From: Prorocentrum cordatum
Lineage: Eukaryota > Sar > Dinophyceae > Prorocentrales > Prorocentraceae
Length of the DNA: 64,000 bases
Direction: 5' to 3'
Assembly (NCBI GenBank): GCA_963575745.1
Contig: CAUYUJ010003035.1
Span: forward strand, 10,001-74,000
Positions within the stretch are counted from its first letter, which is position 1. Each line of letters starts with the position of its first letter. This document shows positions 32,501 through 43,033 of the stretch, one piece after another. Below the pieces are notes generated by a model, which did not search any database, was not told the origin of the DNA, and saw only the letters and a program-made list of their open reading frames with translations. A program made the position numbers and the translations under genes.

Positions 32501-33745
32501 CCGTGCTGGTCCCCATCGTGCTGTTGGCCTCAGGCGGCCCAGACCCCCGCCCTGAGTCGCATACGTGGCATGCACAGGCGACCGCCCCCCCCGGTTGGCT
32601 GGGTACGCCACTGTCGCCACTGGGCTATTCCAGGCCTCAGGCGGCGCACCCCCCGCTCGAAAGCTGCCTGCCCAGCGGGCCCGGGCTGGGCATTCTGCCT
32701 TACTGGCCCTGTCACCTTGTCGCCACCGGTGTGTGCCCCATCTTGCCCCCCCATGTGGTTTGTGGATGACGTCGGCCATGCGGATAGATTGTGCGGCCCT
32801 GGAAATGGCCTGTTGGATGTGACGGCGTGTTCTACGCTTGCGTTCTTCTCGCGTCAGTGGCCACTCCGTGACCTCCCAACTGTGTGCTTTGGCTTGGGCA
32901 AGACGCTCTACTACAAGTTCCGGCTCCTCGGCAAGGGGCTTTCGTTCTCGGCGTGACCTGAGCCTGAGCTGCGGCGCGTTTCTTCTCTCTGTCTCTCTCT
33001 CTGTCGTGTTTTTTTTGCTTTTCGCCCCTCTCGTTTCGCCTTCTTGCTCCCCCTGTATGTTCTTGTTCGCCGCTTCCGTTGCCTCGTTTTCGCCACCGTT
33101 GTGGCCCCTTTTTTCCGCGTATTGCCTGCGCGTGGCATGCGCTGTCACGACTTCTTAGACGGCGTGCAGCTGCCTGCGTCGCTCGCGATCAAAAAGTACC
33201 ACCACCAGCCCATCCAAACCCAATTCGCCAGGCGAGTTGACCCGATCAGGAATGCGTAGCGCCATCCGGCCCAGCAGTGATCCCCACATCCGCCGTTGTG
33301 GAGGAGCAGTCGGAGTTGAGAGAGGAGGGGGCGTGCGGAAAAAGGAGGGGGGGAGGAACAAAGGGGAGGAGACGGGGCAAGAGGCAGAGAGGAAACGTGC
33401 TATGTTATCCGGATTGCTTTCTCGTGCGTTGTGCCGCCACCTATGCGTCAGCCATCTTGAGGCCTCAAGAGCCCATCGGACGCGAACGAGCGATAATGCA
33501 AACAACACTGAAACAACACATTGGTTTTGAAGGATTTTGGTCTCTTGGGTGCCTCCTTGGGTGGTTCGGAGGGCACTTGGAGCCGTCCCGAAGCGGTCGT
33601 GAGGGCTGTTGGATGCATGCTGGCAGCTATCTTGAACCATCTTGAGCTATCTCGAGCGATCTTGAAAGCCATCCTGGCCTCTCTGGGGCCCTCTTGGAGC
33701 CATCTTGGCCCATCTTGGGCGCGCCAGCGCCTCGCGGTACCCCCT
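32500..33745. other. Unique sequence, unsupported short ORFs, short minisatellite
   Basis: A 128-aa plus frame ending at 32956 (C-terminus LLGKGLSFSA) is the most protein-like, but it has no recognised motif and overlaps other open frames. 33530-33735 carries a degenerate CTTGGAGCC/ATCTTG minisatellite related to the GGGGCCTCTTGG family. Confidence 0.4.
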
Positions 33746-33747
33746 TT

Positions 33748-33875
33748 CCAGGCCCAGGGGGAGGGGGGAGGGGGAGGGGGAACCCTTTGCCCGAAGGGGG
33801 AAAAAGGGGGTTTAGCAAAACGAGCTCTTTAGACCACCCACGCCCTAAAGAGGTGGTGGGATTTCCCACGCGAGG
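33748..33875. repeat. CCAGGCCCAGGGGGAG element, locus 2
   Basis: Second copy of the element at 32002-32130, same orientation. Confidence 0.8.
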
Positions 33876-34112
33876 TAAGAACAAGAACGCAGCTGAGGGC
33901 CTCTTTGGGCGCACTCTTCAATGGCGTCCAGCTGGAGCGAGCACGCTCCTGGTCGGCCATCGCAGCCGCTTCAAGAATTTCGCCCGCCTCGTCTTCTTAC
34001 GCAGGCTCTTTTGGCCCTTCGGCCGAAACAGTTTCGCGCGTACACCCCACACACCTTGTACATCTCAACAAGAACAGCAATTTGATTCGGCGTGCGTGTG
34101 TTTGTTTCGCAG

Positions 34113-35929
34113 ATGGCGCGCATGTCTTCTTGATTGCCAGCCTGATCGGGGCCCGCTGCGCTTCCGGCCTGACTTCCGCGGGCGACCGAGAGCGAGCGTT
34201 TGCCACGCGGGACATTGTGGCCAACGGCAGCGGCCTGACATCTCCGTCGCGCGCGGGCGAGACGGCGGCGTTGCACGCATCTCTGGGGCAGCCCCACTGG
34301 CTTGGCTTTACCGACAACTCCCAGTGGACCGGAACCGAAGGCCTTCGGGAGCCACATTGGTGCGTGAACACGAACGAGGCTGACCAGTTTCCCAGTGATG
34401 GCAAAATTTCATCGCTCAAGTGGAAAAGTGGGCGATTTCCATCATCCTTTTGGTTCCAGGTGTTGCGGAAGACTGGAAGCAAGTGGTACATGCTGGTCGA
34501 TCAAGTCTTCGTGCCCAACGACGGGCCAGCGTGGGCGAGCGATAACGAGCTCAACTTCAGCATTTCGGGCAAGGCAGGCGACGTTGTGGGGCTCGCTCTG
34601 GCTACGAATGGTGAGCACCAGTTCCCGTGCAATGACATGTCCTCCATGACCCATACCCGCGAGAGCGGCCACTTCGATTGCGCATGGGCGTACCAGACAA
34701 TGCACGGCTGTTCCGTTGGCGCGGGAGGCCCGGGCACCATCGGCCAGCAATGGCAGTACAACGTCAGGAACGACAACTACAAGTTCCACGCCACCTGGCT
34801 GTTCACCAGTGAGCCCTACACTGCCCTGCCTCCGACCCCAGCCCCCGCCACGGCAAGATTCTGGCGCCTCGCCAGTAATGGTTGGACAAACGGCAACTTC
34901 TGGTGGGACGACTACGCGGAGCTACCCGACACCAAGTTCTACTCGGACACGTCGTGCACGCAGGAACTCTCAGGATGGTCGGCGGTCGGTTGCGGCGGTC
35001 AGTCCAAGGACTTCATTTTGCCTTTGATGTCGTCCTGGAACCGCCGGCGAGGCAGCGGCGGGTGCAATAACTGGCGGCATGGAGGTGGGAACTCCCTCGA
35101 GAACTACAGAATCGTAGAATTCCCGACCGAAGTGAGCGTGGGCTGCGCCACCGTGCCCCGATTGGGCACGGGCTTCGCGCACGGCTACAGCACCCAGGAG
35201 ACCTTCGACTTGGGCGTCACTCTGAGCAGCTCAGGAGACGGATGGAGTTGGGTCGACCGGGCCTCGTCCACCGCAGGCGACTTTGCTAGCGAGCCCATCC
35301 CCGCGGATGCACCTGCGGCGGAGTACGACAGGCTCCTGGGCGAGGTGCCGACAAACGTCTCGGCGCCGGTCCGAGGGCGAGGCGATGGCGCTTGGGAGGT
35401 GTGGATGGAGATGTCCCGGCGCGGCTGGCAGTTTAGCGAGTACTCGGGTGGTAGCGCGCTGGTTACATTCGGTCATTACAGCTCTGTCGGCGGCGACGGA
35501 GTCAGCGGCCGATGCGGCAACATGGCCTGCGTCGAGCTCGGGTGTTCGTCCTGCCACGGTGAATGGTCGTTTCTTCTCAGGGGCAGCGGGCAGTTGACTG
35601 TCCGCTGGGCGGTGAAGTACGCAACCGCCTCCAGGCCAGGACAGGTGCTCGTCGGTGGCAGGGAGCTGTACCGAACGGATGTCCCCACCGGCCCGAGAAA
35701 CGATCATCATTTCGTGGAAGTCACTGGCAACTTCGCCGACGGGGAGCGCCTGGAGCTCAAGGCCAACGTTATGGTGTTCTACGGCGTGTTCTTCGAGAGC
35801 GTCGTCGAGAGCGTGACCGTGTCGACGCCCGGCGCGGGCGGGGCGGGCTCCGCCGTCGGCGACCCACACCTGCAGAACATCCACGGCGAGCGCTTCGACC
35901 TGATGAGGGCGGGCAGGCACGTCCTGATA
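34113..35929 (+). CDS. Secreted-type protein with VWD-like C-terminus, first recognised exon
   Basis: One frame is open from 33905 to 36076, but without an in-frame ATG near its beginning. TTTGTTTCGCAG ends at 34112, so I take it as a possible acceptor; the start codon is probably in an unseen upstream exon. The frame opens with a hydrophobic signal-like stretch (HVFLIASLIGARCASG). A Trp/Cys-rich region follows, then RFWRLASNGWTNGNFWWDD (about 34856), which recalls discoidin-like lectin folds. It ends with GDPHLQNIHGERFDL (35857-35901), which matches the start of VWD domains (GDPH...DG..F.F). The frame is clean over 1.8 kb with strong G/C third positions, so it looks functional. The role is unknown; a cell-surface or extracellular protein is inferred. 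Confidence 0.65.
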
Positions 35930-36974
35930 CATCCCAGCCGCCCTCTCGGCGCAGCCCCGCCGTCAGTGCCTCAGCGGCAGCAGTCTGCGCAGGACGGCCC
36001 CCTTCCAGAACCGCCCACACCGGCCGCAGCGCGCGACGCACTTCGTCCGCAGGCTCGACAGAGCCGTATCATGTGACATTGTCGTGTCGATGTATGTATG
36101 TATGTGTGTGTGTGTGTGTCTCGCCGTCGTCGTCGTCATCGCGTTCCTCCTCGCTCGTCTTTGTCGTCGTCGTCGCGTTCCTCCTCCTCGTCCTCGTCGT
36201 CGTTGTCGTCGTCGTCCTCCTCCTCCTCCTCTTTCCGCTCTCTTCTGTACTTTTTGCCCTCGTCCCCTTGCCTCCCCCTTCTCTTCCCAAAGGGGCCTCC
36301 TGGGGGGCACGCACAAAGAGGCAGCCCAATGGCGTCTTAGGGCGCTCTTGGGCTGTCTGGGGGCCCTCGGGGTCAATCTTGGGGGCCTTTCTGGACCGTC
36401 TCGGGGCCCTGTCGAGGCCTCGTAAGGGCCGTCTTCGGGGTCTCTCGGGCTCTCTTGGGCCTCAGGATGCCGCTTGGGCAATGTTGGGTCCTTTCGGGTC
36501 GTCATCAGGGCCTCCTGGTATCCCCTCGGGCTGTCCTGGGGCGATGCTGGAGGCTCCGTGGGCTGCATGGGGCTGACGAAAGACCGACGAAGGCCAGATC
36601 GCGTGAATGAATCTAACACGTCTGGGCGTTCTTGGAGCCATCTTGGGGCGTCTTGGGGGCTTCTTGCTCCGTTTTGAGGGCACCTTGGGCCGTCAATCGG
36701 GCCATCTCAGGCCACATCGGAGGCATCCTGGGCCACGCTGGCGGCCTAGGAGGCCCGCCAGGACCGTCTGGGCCTTGGTGGCTTGCCTGGGCTGGACGCC
36801 CCGGAGGGCGACGGGGCGCCGGGGGAGAGCCGCGGGAGGTGAGAGGGGGGGGGGGCGGTGCCTGCAGCGGAGCGCCCGAGGTGCGCGGTGTCCCTCGGGG
36901 GGCGACGGGTTCCCTGCCAGACAGCACCCGGCACCGTGCCGCGCCTCGGCCTGCCAGGGGGCATGGTGGCGGAC
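35930..36974 (+). other. Putative intron filled with dispersed repeats
   Basis: The frame before it ends GRHVLI and the frame after it begins IPRGTSAENALLRV; together these read as one VWD-like domain. A 1,045-nt removal restores the phase. The ends share the direct repeat ACATCCC (35929-35935 and 36973-36979), and no GT-AG pair gives the expected junction. An AG at about 36955 would add GMVAD to the protein. The contents are (CGT)n and TATG/TG tracts (36085-36240) and GGGGCCTCTTGG-family units (36330-36780). Confidence 0.5.
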
Positions 36975-37427
36975 ATCCCTCGTGGAACGAGTGCTGAGAA
37001 CGCCTTGCTTCGTGTGCAGGCCGATGCGCGCCGGTTGGGTGGATATTGCGCGGACATGTACTTCCAGGAGCTGAACGTTACTGGGTCCTGGGCAGAGGCC
37101 AAGAAAGCTGGAGGCTACCACTACAGCGTATCGCAGCAAGACGCCAAGACTCCGGGTTGGCTTGCCTTTGGCAATGTCGAGCTGAAAGTCGTTCATGGAC
37201 GCACGCTTGGCGGCTTGCTTTACCTGAACTTCTACGTGAAGCATCTGATCCGAACGGGATTCGCAGTCGGGGGCCTCTTGGGCGAGGATGACCATCAGGA
37301 GGTGAGCATTCCAGCGACGTCATGTGCTCATCGCATGGCCCTCGTTGCGGGAGGCGACTTCCGGCTCCAACGGCAGCCGCTGGATCATCGCGGGATGCAT
37401 TTTGAAGATGAGTACATGTACGATTGA
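36975..37427 (+). CDS. VWD-like protein, last exon
   Basis: 151 codons from IPRGTSAENALLRV to a TGA at 37425. It contains a Cys (GGYCADMYFQ) and NVTG, then WAEAKKAGGYHYSVSQ, VELKVVHGRTLGGLLYLNFYVKHL and a Gly-rich end, finishing FEDEYMYD. It continues the domain begun by GDPHLQNIHGERFDL. The open frame extends further upstream to 36858, but that part looks like intron. It could be read as a separate short gene, but the domain continuity argues against that. Confidence 0.6.
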   Translation: MPRGTSAENALLRVQADARRLGGYCADMYFQELNVTGSWAEAKKAGGYHYSVSQQDAKTPGWLAFGNVELKVVHGRTLGGLLYLNFYVKHLIRTGFAVGGLLGEDDHQEVSIPATSCAHRMALVAGGDFRLQRQPLDHRGMHFEDEYMYD

Positions 37428-37429
37428 GC

Positions 37430-37960
37430 GCCCATGCGCACTGCGGGCGAGCTCGCACCGCTCTCTCTCTTCCCGTCCTTCCCTTCTCTCTCCCCAATCC
37501 GTTCCTTCTCCCTTTGGGGCCGCGCTCGGTCGGGCAGAGCGATCGGCCCGCCGTGCGCGTGAGCTGCTTGCGTAAGCAGTCTCGGAGCCCTCGTTATCTG
37601 TCCTGCGTGCGGCAGCCGCCGATTCGTGTTGCTCGTCCTGATCTGAAAAGGAAGGGGTCGGGGATCGCGAACAGGTTGAACGCCCACTGCCAGGAAATCT
37701 GGTGTGTCGCTTCCCTCGTTGGTCTTCCTGCCCTGGAGCCACGCGCTCAGCTCTATGGAGCCTGGTGCTCGCCCTGCTCTATCCACCCTGCCTGCGGCAA
37801 CCCCCGCCACCGTGCCTCTGCAACAGCGCTGCAGGAAGGAGGCCGAGTGCAGGAACAGCACAATCCCCACGAGCAGTCTGCATCGGGACGGGTCTTGCGC
37901 CCGGGCAGGGCGCGGGCTGCGTTTGCGGTTCTGTGCGCGTGTGCGCGTGTCTGTGTGTGT
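37430..37960. other. 3' flank, no gene recognised
   Basis: TC-rich then GC-rich unique sequence. Several frames are open on both strands without motifs. Confidence 0.4.
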
Positions 37961-37964
37961 GGAG

Positions 37965-38140
37965 GAGGAGGAGGAGGAAGAGGAGGAGGAGGAGGAGGAG
38001 GAGGGAGGAAGAGAGGAGGAGGAGGAGGAGGAGGAAGGAGGAGGAGGAGGAGGAGGAGGAGGAGTGAGGAGTAGTGAGGAGGAGGAGGAGGAGGGAGGAG
38101 GAGGAGGGGATGATGATGATGATGATGTGATGTGATGATG

Positions 38141-38182
<42 letters not shown>

Positions 38183-38298
38183 CGATGATGTGGTGGTGGT
38201 GGTGATGATGATGAGGATGATGTGATGGTGGAGACGTGGTGGGTGTGGTGATGCTGCTGATGATGATGATTGAGGAGGATGGAGGAGGAGGAGGAGGG

Positions 38299-38333
<35 letters not shown>

Positions 38334-38489
38334 TGATGGGTGATGGTGATGATGATGATGAGGCTGATGGTGATGATGATGATGATGATGCTGATGAGAT
38401 TATGATTGATGATGAATGCTGATGATGATGATGATTGATGCTGATGATGATGATGCTGATGATGATGCTGATGCTGATGCTGATGACGG

Positions 38490-38527
<38 letters not shown>

Positions 38528-38616
38528 GATGCTGATGATGCTGATTCTGATGATGATGCTGCTGATGATGATCATGGTGACGATGACGATGATGCTGATG
38601 ATGATGATGTTGCTGC

Positions 38617-38702
<86 letters not shown>

Positions 38703-38724
38703 CGATGATGATATTGATGATGCC

Positions 38725-38768
<44 letters not shown>
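37965..38768. repeat. GAG satellite passing into GAT satellite
   Basis: (GAG)n and AGGAGG (37965-38108) change to (GAT)n with TGTGATG interruptions up to the assembly gap. The frames read as poly-Glu, poly-Asp or poly-Met. Confidence 0.95.
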
Positions 38769-38868
38769 NNNNNNNNNNNNNNNNNNNNNNNNNNNNNNNN
38801 NNNNNNNNNNNNNNNNNNNNNNNNNNNNNNNNNNNNNNNNNNNNNNNNNNNNNNNNNNNNNNNNNNNN
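38769..38868. other. 100-N assembly gap
   Basis: Exactly 100 N, the conventional size for a gap of unknown length, placed inside or at the end of the GAT satellite. Continuity across it is not established by sequence. Confidence 1.
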
Positions 38869-38994
38869 GCGCGCCCGCGAGGCGGCCCAGCCCCCGAGGC
38901 TGGACACGCGGGGGCCCTCGGCCTGCCCCGATCCGGGTCGGCTGGCCTTCGGGCGGCGAGCGATCGGTCGGCCTGTCTGCCACCTCCACCACCA

Positions 38995-39195
38995 GAAGTT
39001 GGAGGGGGGAGGGAGGAGGAGGAGGGGGGGCAGGAGGGCGAGGAGGAGGAGGGGGAGGAGGAGTAGGAGGAGGAGGAGGAGGAGGAGGGAGGAGGAGGAG
39101 GAGGAGGAGCAGGAGGAGGAGGAGGAGGAGGAGGAGGAGGAGGAGGAGGAGGGGGAGGTGGAGGAGGAGGAGGAGGAGGAGGAGGAGGATCCCCC
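38995..39195. repeat. GGA satellite
   Basis: About 200 bp of (GGA)n followed by a short (GGT)n at 39210-39232. Confidence 0.95.
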
Positions 39196-39199
39196 CCCT

Positions 39200-39725
39200 C
39201 CAACTTATGGTGGTGGTGGTGGTGGTGGTGGAAAGCAAGCCCATCAGGACACGGAAGGTATGGGGACGGACACGGGAGGTACGGTAGGTTCGCGCGGCGT
39301 TGGCGCGCTGGCGACGCCGGCGAAGGCGTTCGAGGTCGGATTTTCTGGGGCGCGGGAGCACCGGTGGGCACGATAGTGCCTCGGGGCCCGACGGAATTCA
39401 ACCTCGAACGATCGGGGCCGATCGATTCAAGGTTGAACGATCGACGCGGTGCCAAAAGCCTTTGCGCGCGCCGACGCCGCACGAACCTACCGTGTGGGGA
39501 CGGCGGAGACCGGCAGCAGCTCTTGTGCACCTTGGAGAATCGGGTTCGTTGCCCTTGTGGCCGCCAGCTCTGTCCGTCTGGGGCAGGGAGTCGCCTGACC
39601 AACAGCAGCCGTTGCCAGTTTTGTGCAGCATCTCCTGTTTCGGGGGAAGCGTGAGACTCGAGTGCGCCGGAACTCGGGTTTGCCGACTCTCTTGGACGAG
39701 CGCGTCCTGGATGTTTTGACGGTCC
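39200..39725. other. Unique sequence with a short inverted repeat
   Basis: TTCAACCTCGAACGATCG (39399-39416) and a reverse-complement-like partner around 39420-39445 flank GGGGCCGAT. No gene is recognised. Confidence 0.45.
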
Positions 39726-39729
39726 AGTT

Positions 39730-41000
39730 TTCGTGGGATGTTTTTGTAGCGGGAGCTCGCGTCGAAGGTCTAAATGGACCATCGTCATTTCCATGATGGC
39801 CCTGTCAGGCCAACGCGAGTCCTCCGAACCCGAGTCTCACGTCTCCCCGACGGATCTGCGGAGGCGACGGGCTGGGGTTCCGCTCGGGGTCCTTCGAAAG
39901 AGTTATGCATACCACTACGTTTGCCTCGTCTTCAGATTGCATTCGGGTTTCCCCCAAGTAGTCCGACTGTGGCTTCGATCAGTTTCTCTCAGAGGAGGAA
40001 CAGGTACCCATATCTCTACCCTTCGCCCGTTTGCCCCTTTTGGGGGCCTCCTGTGAGGCCCTCGTCGCCACTGCTGGATTCGCCTCGGGATCCTGGTCAG
40101 AACGCACCCCGGGAGAGGTCCGGGGAGTAGTCCAGATTTCGTCTGCCCCGTGGGAGAACCCTCCAAAACATCGTCCCCAGACCCCCCCAGGCCCTCCAAG
40201 ATAGCCTGGAAGAGACCCCCCCCCGAAATGAGACCCCCCGCCCTTTATTACGAAATCTGGAGTAGCGGCATCGGTGCCCCTTGGTTTCCCCCGCTCGGGG
40301 TCCAGGCGAAGCGCAGCAAGCGCGACGGCCGGCTCTTGGGGGACGTTCTTCGGCTGCCGGGTGCGAGCCCTGCCCCTGCGGGCCCACTCGGCCTCCTCCT
40401 CCTCCTCCTCCTCCTCCTTCTCCTCCTCCTCTCTCCTCCTCCTCTCTCCTCCTCCTCTCTCCTCCTCCGCTGTGGGACCGTGACAACAACCAGTACGTCT
40501 TCTAGGCCCGCTAGGTCTCAGAGGTTCCCGATTTGTCCAGATTTGGGTCTGTTCTCTTGGACACCTCGGGGATCAGACCACGTCTTCCGTGGACAGGCAC
40601 GCGTCTTGTAGGTGGTCGCGCGATTTCTTGCAGGCAGACGTGCACGCGTGCGTGCATTTTGATTTGTCGTTGCCCAGGCGATCGCAGGCCTCTCGAGACT
40701 TTGTAGAAGAGGGCATAAAAATTTGCTACGCAGTCTCAGCGGGTGCGTCCAGGGAGGGGTTGAAAATAGGGGGTTGTGAATATCATCATGGCTGCGGCTG
40801 TGCAGGCATTCATCGAATTCTAAAGAACCTCAGCTGGCGTCTCAGAAATCTGACCTGCGGGGGTAGGGTTGGCGCGTCCAGGCGATGCGAAGCCGTCGCG
40901 ACGGCCGGCTCTTCCCAGGGAAGAAGCACGATTACCATGACCAAGATGTCGCGGAGTTTTAAATCGGGCATGCCCCTCTACAGGAGGACTATTGAATAAT
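39730..41000. repeat. Dispersed shuffled repeat family, copy 2
   Basis: Shares modules with 7545-8460 and with 41930-42530. CCAGGCGATGCGAAGC (40875) recurs at 41963 and, as CCAGGCGAAGCGCAGC, at 40303. ATTACCATGACCAAGATGTCG (40931) resembles CGACCATGACCAGGATGTCG (42326). ATTGCATTCGGGTTTCCCCCA (39938) resembles 42031. A (CTC)n tract lies at 40398-40470. Confidence 0.7.
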
Positions 41001-41274
41001 AGCTAGAAGTTCGTCAGGTGACGATTTTTCGTGCTCTTTTGGCTATGCCAGACTATGTTTCCCTACCTAGGCTCTGCCTAAAAGGGTTCTTATTCGCTTG
41101 GCTTAAAGGGCCGGGCAGTGTAAATCGCCCCGGGCGGTTGCCCCGGTCCCTTGGGAGCCAAGCAAAAGCAACAGCAAAGGTAAAAACAAACGCGCGGTTC
41201 CCCCAGTTGCGCTCCCTGGGTTCCAAGCAAAAGCAAAATCAAAGGCAAACGTGACGGCAAAAGCGAAGGCAAAG

Positions 41275-41450
41275 CAAAAGCATAGCATAGCACATCGCAG
41301 CATAGCATAGCGCAGCATAGCATAGCATAACATAGCATAGCCTAGCCTAGCCTAGCCCAGCATAGCATTGCGCAGCATAGCATAGCATAGCATAGCAGAG
41401 CACAGCATAGCACAGCATAGCATATCATATCATAGCGCATCACAGCATCC
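41275..41450. repeat. AGCAT pentanucleotide satellite
   Basis: (AGCAT)n with CGCAGC and CCTAGC variants. AT and TG microsatellites follow at 41468-41512 and 41727-41790. Confidence 0.9.
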
Positions 41451-41480
41451 ACTATTTATTGCTGCTGCTATATATGTATA

Positions 41481-41520
<40 letters not shown>

Positions 41521-41750
41521 CACGTATGTTCCATGCATGTTGTCCGTCTGTGGGCCATCTTGAGCCCTTAGTTGGGCAGCTTGAGCCCTTAGGATCCACG
41601 AAGGTTTCGCACGTGGCACCGGCCGGGCGACATGACACCCGACGTATTATCGCATGTCCAACATGTCTTTCTATCTATGCAAGTATATGTGTGTATATAC
41701 ACATAACAACCATGTGGAATGCTGCATGTGTGTGTGTGTGTGTGTGTGCG

Positions 41751-41791
<41 letters not shown>

Positions 41792-41929
41792 ATGTATTTG
41801 TCCAATTCCTAGGTAGGGCCGCACTGGGATAATTGTAATATTATAGAGTTTTCTCCCCCAAACTCCGCCTGTAGGAGGACATGCCCGACCTAATCTTAGT
41901 CATGGTCCAGGCCTTCGGCCTGCCCCGAT

Positions 41930-42530
41930 CTGGGGAAGCGTGGGGCCCGATCTCCCCGCAGGTCCAGGCGATGCGAAGCAATCACGACGCAGGGCCTGTT
42001 TTTTCCTAGGCCCTCTCTGGAAGATGTTCAAGATTGCATTCGTGGTTCACCCAAGTGGTCGGACTGCAGCCTCGATCTGTTATCTCCCAGGTGGTTGCCT
42101 GCCGTTTCCGATGTAGGCTGGCCGCGCTGCTCAGTCTCATTGGAGATATTGCAGCAGACGGTTGCTGTCCCAGGTGTTTTGCCAACGTTGTTTTTCTCAG
42201 CCTGCGTGAAGGTGGGCTCGGACCCACTGCTTTCCTTCACATTCTTGGAAGGATTCACAGTCGATTGCGCAGACGTCTCATTGAGACGTGGCAGGAAGCT
42301 AAGGGTTTTCAATACAACAGCACGACGACCATGACCAGGATGTCGTGGGATTTTGCGGACGCCGATCTCGGTCATGGGCCATGCTGACCGTCGCCGATCC
42401 GCGAGGATGATCAAGGAAGTGACGCTTGCCAAGATGGATTGTGACGAAGATGGGCACCGACGTTTCCGCGTCGAGTCTTGGTCATGGCCCCCGTCATCTT
42501 CCCACCAGTTTCTGGTGGACGTTTTCGGCC
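41930..42530. repeat. Dispersed shuffled repeat family, copy 3
   Basis: Carries CCAGGCGATGCGAAGC, the TTGCATTCG...CCAAGTGGTC module and two GGTCATGG-related modules, as in copy 2. A minus-strand frame (42028-42663) is open but not conserved in the other copies. Confidence 0.6.
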
Positions 42531-42878
42531 TCTGAGCCTCCGCAGGCCAGCTCCTTTCCAAGGCACCGTCGAACATTCGACTCAGGACGAGCAGCCCGCT
42601 CTGGGGAAGCCGTCGAGATTCCGGGGGCTCGAGCTTGACCTTGTCGTTAATCGGGGGCGGCAAAGAAGGGGGTGATGACTAGCGGGGGTGGATATCATTG
42701 CGGGGGCCATGCTACTTCCCCAGACTTCATGGTGCCTCTTCTTATTTCGTTACGTCTCTGGCCCCCTCGCTGGGCCGAGCACATGCCGCCGGTCATGATT
42801 TGCACCCCCCCTCTTGGACACCCCCCTCTTGGCCGCTCCCGAGTGCAGGGAGGGGGGCCCGAGTCGGCACCATCCAAA

Positions 42879-42892
42879 CATTTTGGCTCAAG
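42879..42892 (+). other. Relict dinoflagellate spliced leader (3' 14 nt)
   Basis: CATTTTGGCTCAAG equals the last 14 nt of the conserved 22-nt dinoflagellate spliced leader; the 5' eight positions do not match. It lies 142 nt upstream of the ATG of the intronless GT90 gene on the same strand. This is the position expected if a trans-spliced mRNA was reverse-transcribed and re-inserted. A chance 14-mer match cannot be fully excluded, but its position and strand make that unlikely. Confidence 0.75.
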
Positions 42893-43033
42893 GTTGGATG
42901 CCTGGCTGATGGTTTCTAGCCCATCACACTCATTTATATTCCAGCAAGTACCAGTTCATGTCTTCTTTAGTTGACAGTGTCTTCCTCTTCGCTGGCGAAG
43001 GCCCGAAAGACGGGCGCCCTCGCCGGTAGAAGC

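Noticed and set aside
37385-39794. 658-aa and 464-aa minus-strand ORFs
   Set aside because: They run through purine satellites and across the 100-N gap; no protein can be inferred.
41034-41044. Second spliced-leader-like match (TTTTGGCTATG)
   Set aside because: Only eight bases match and no gene follows.
42028-42663. 211-aa minus-strand ORF
   Set aside because: It lies in a dispersed repeat copy, has no motif, and is not open in the other copies.
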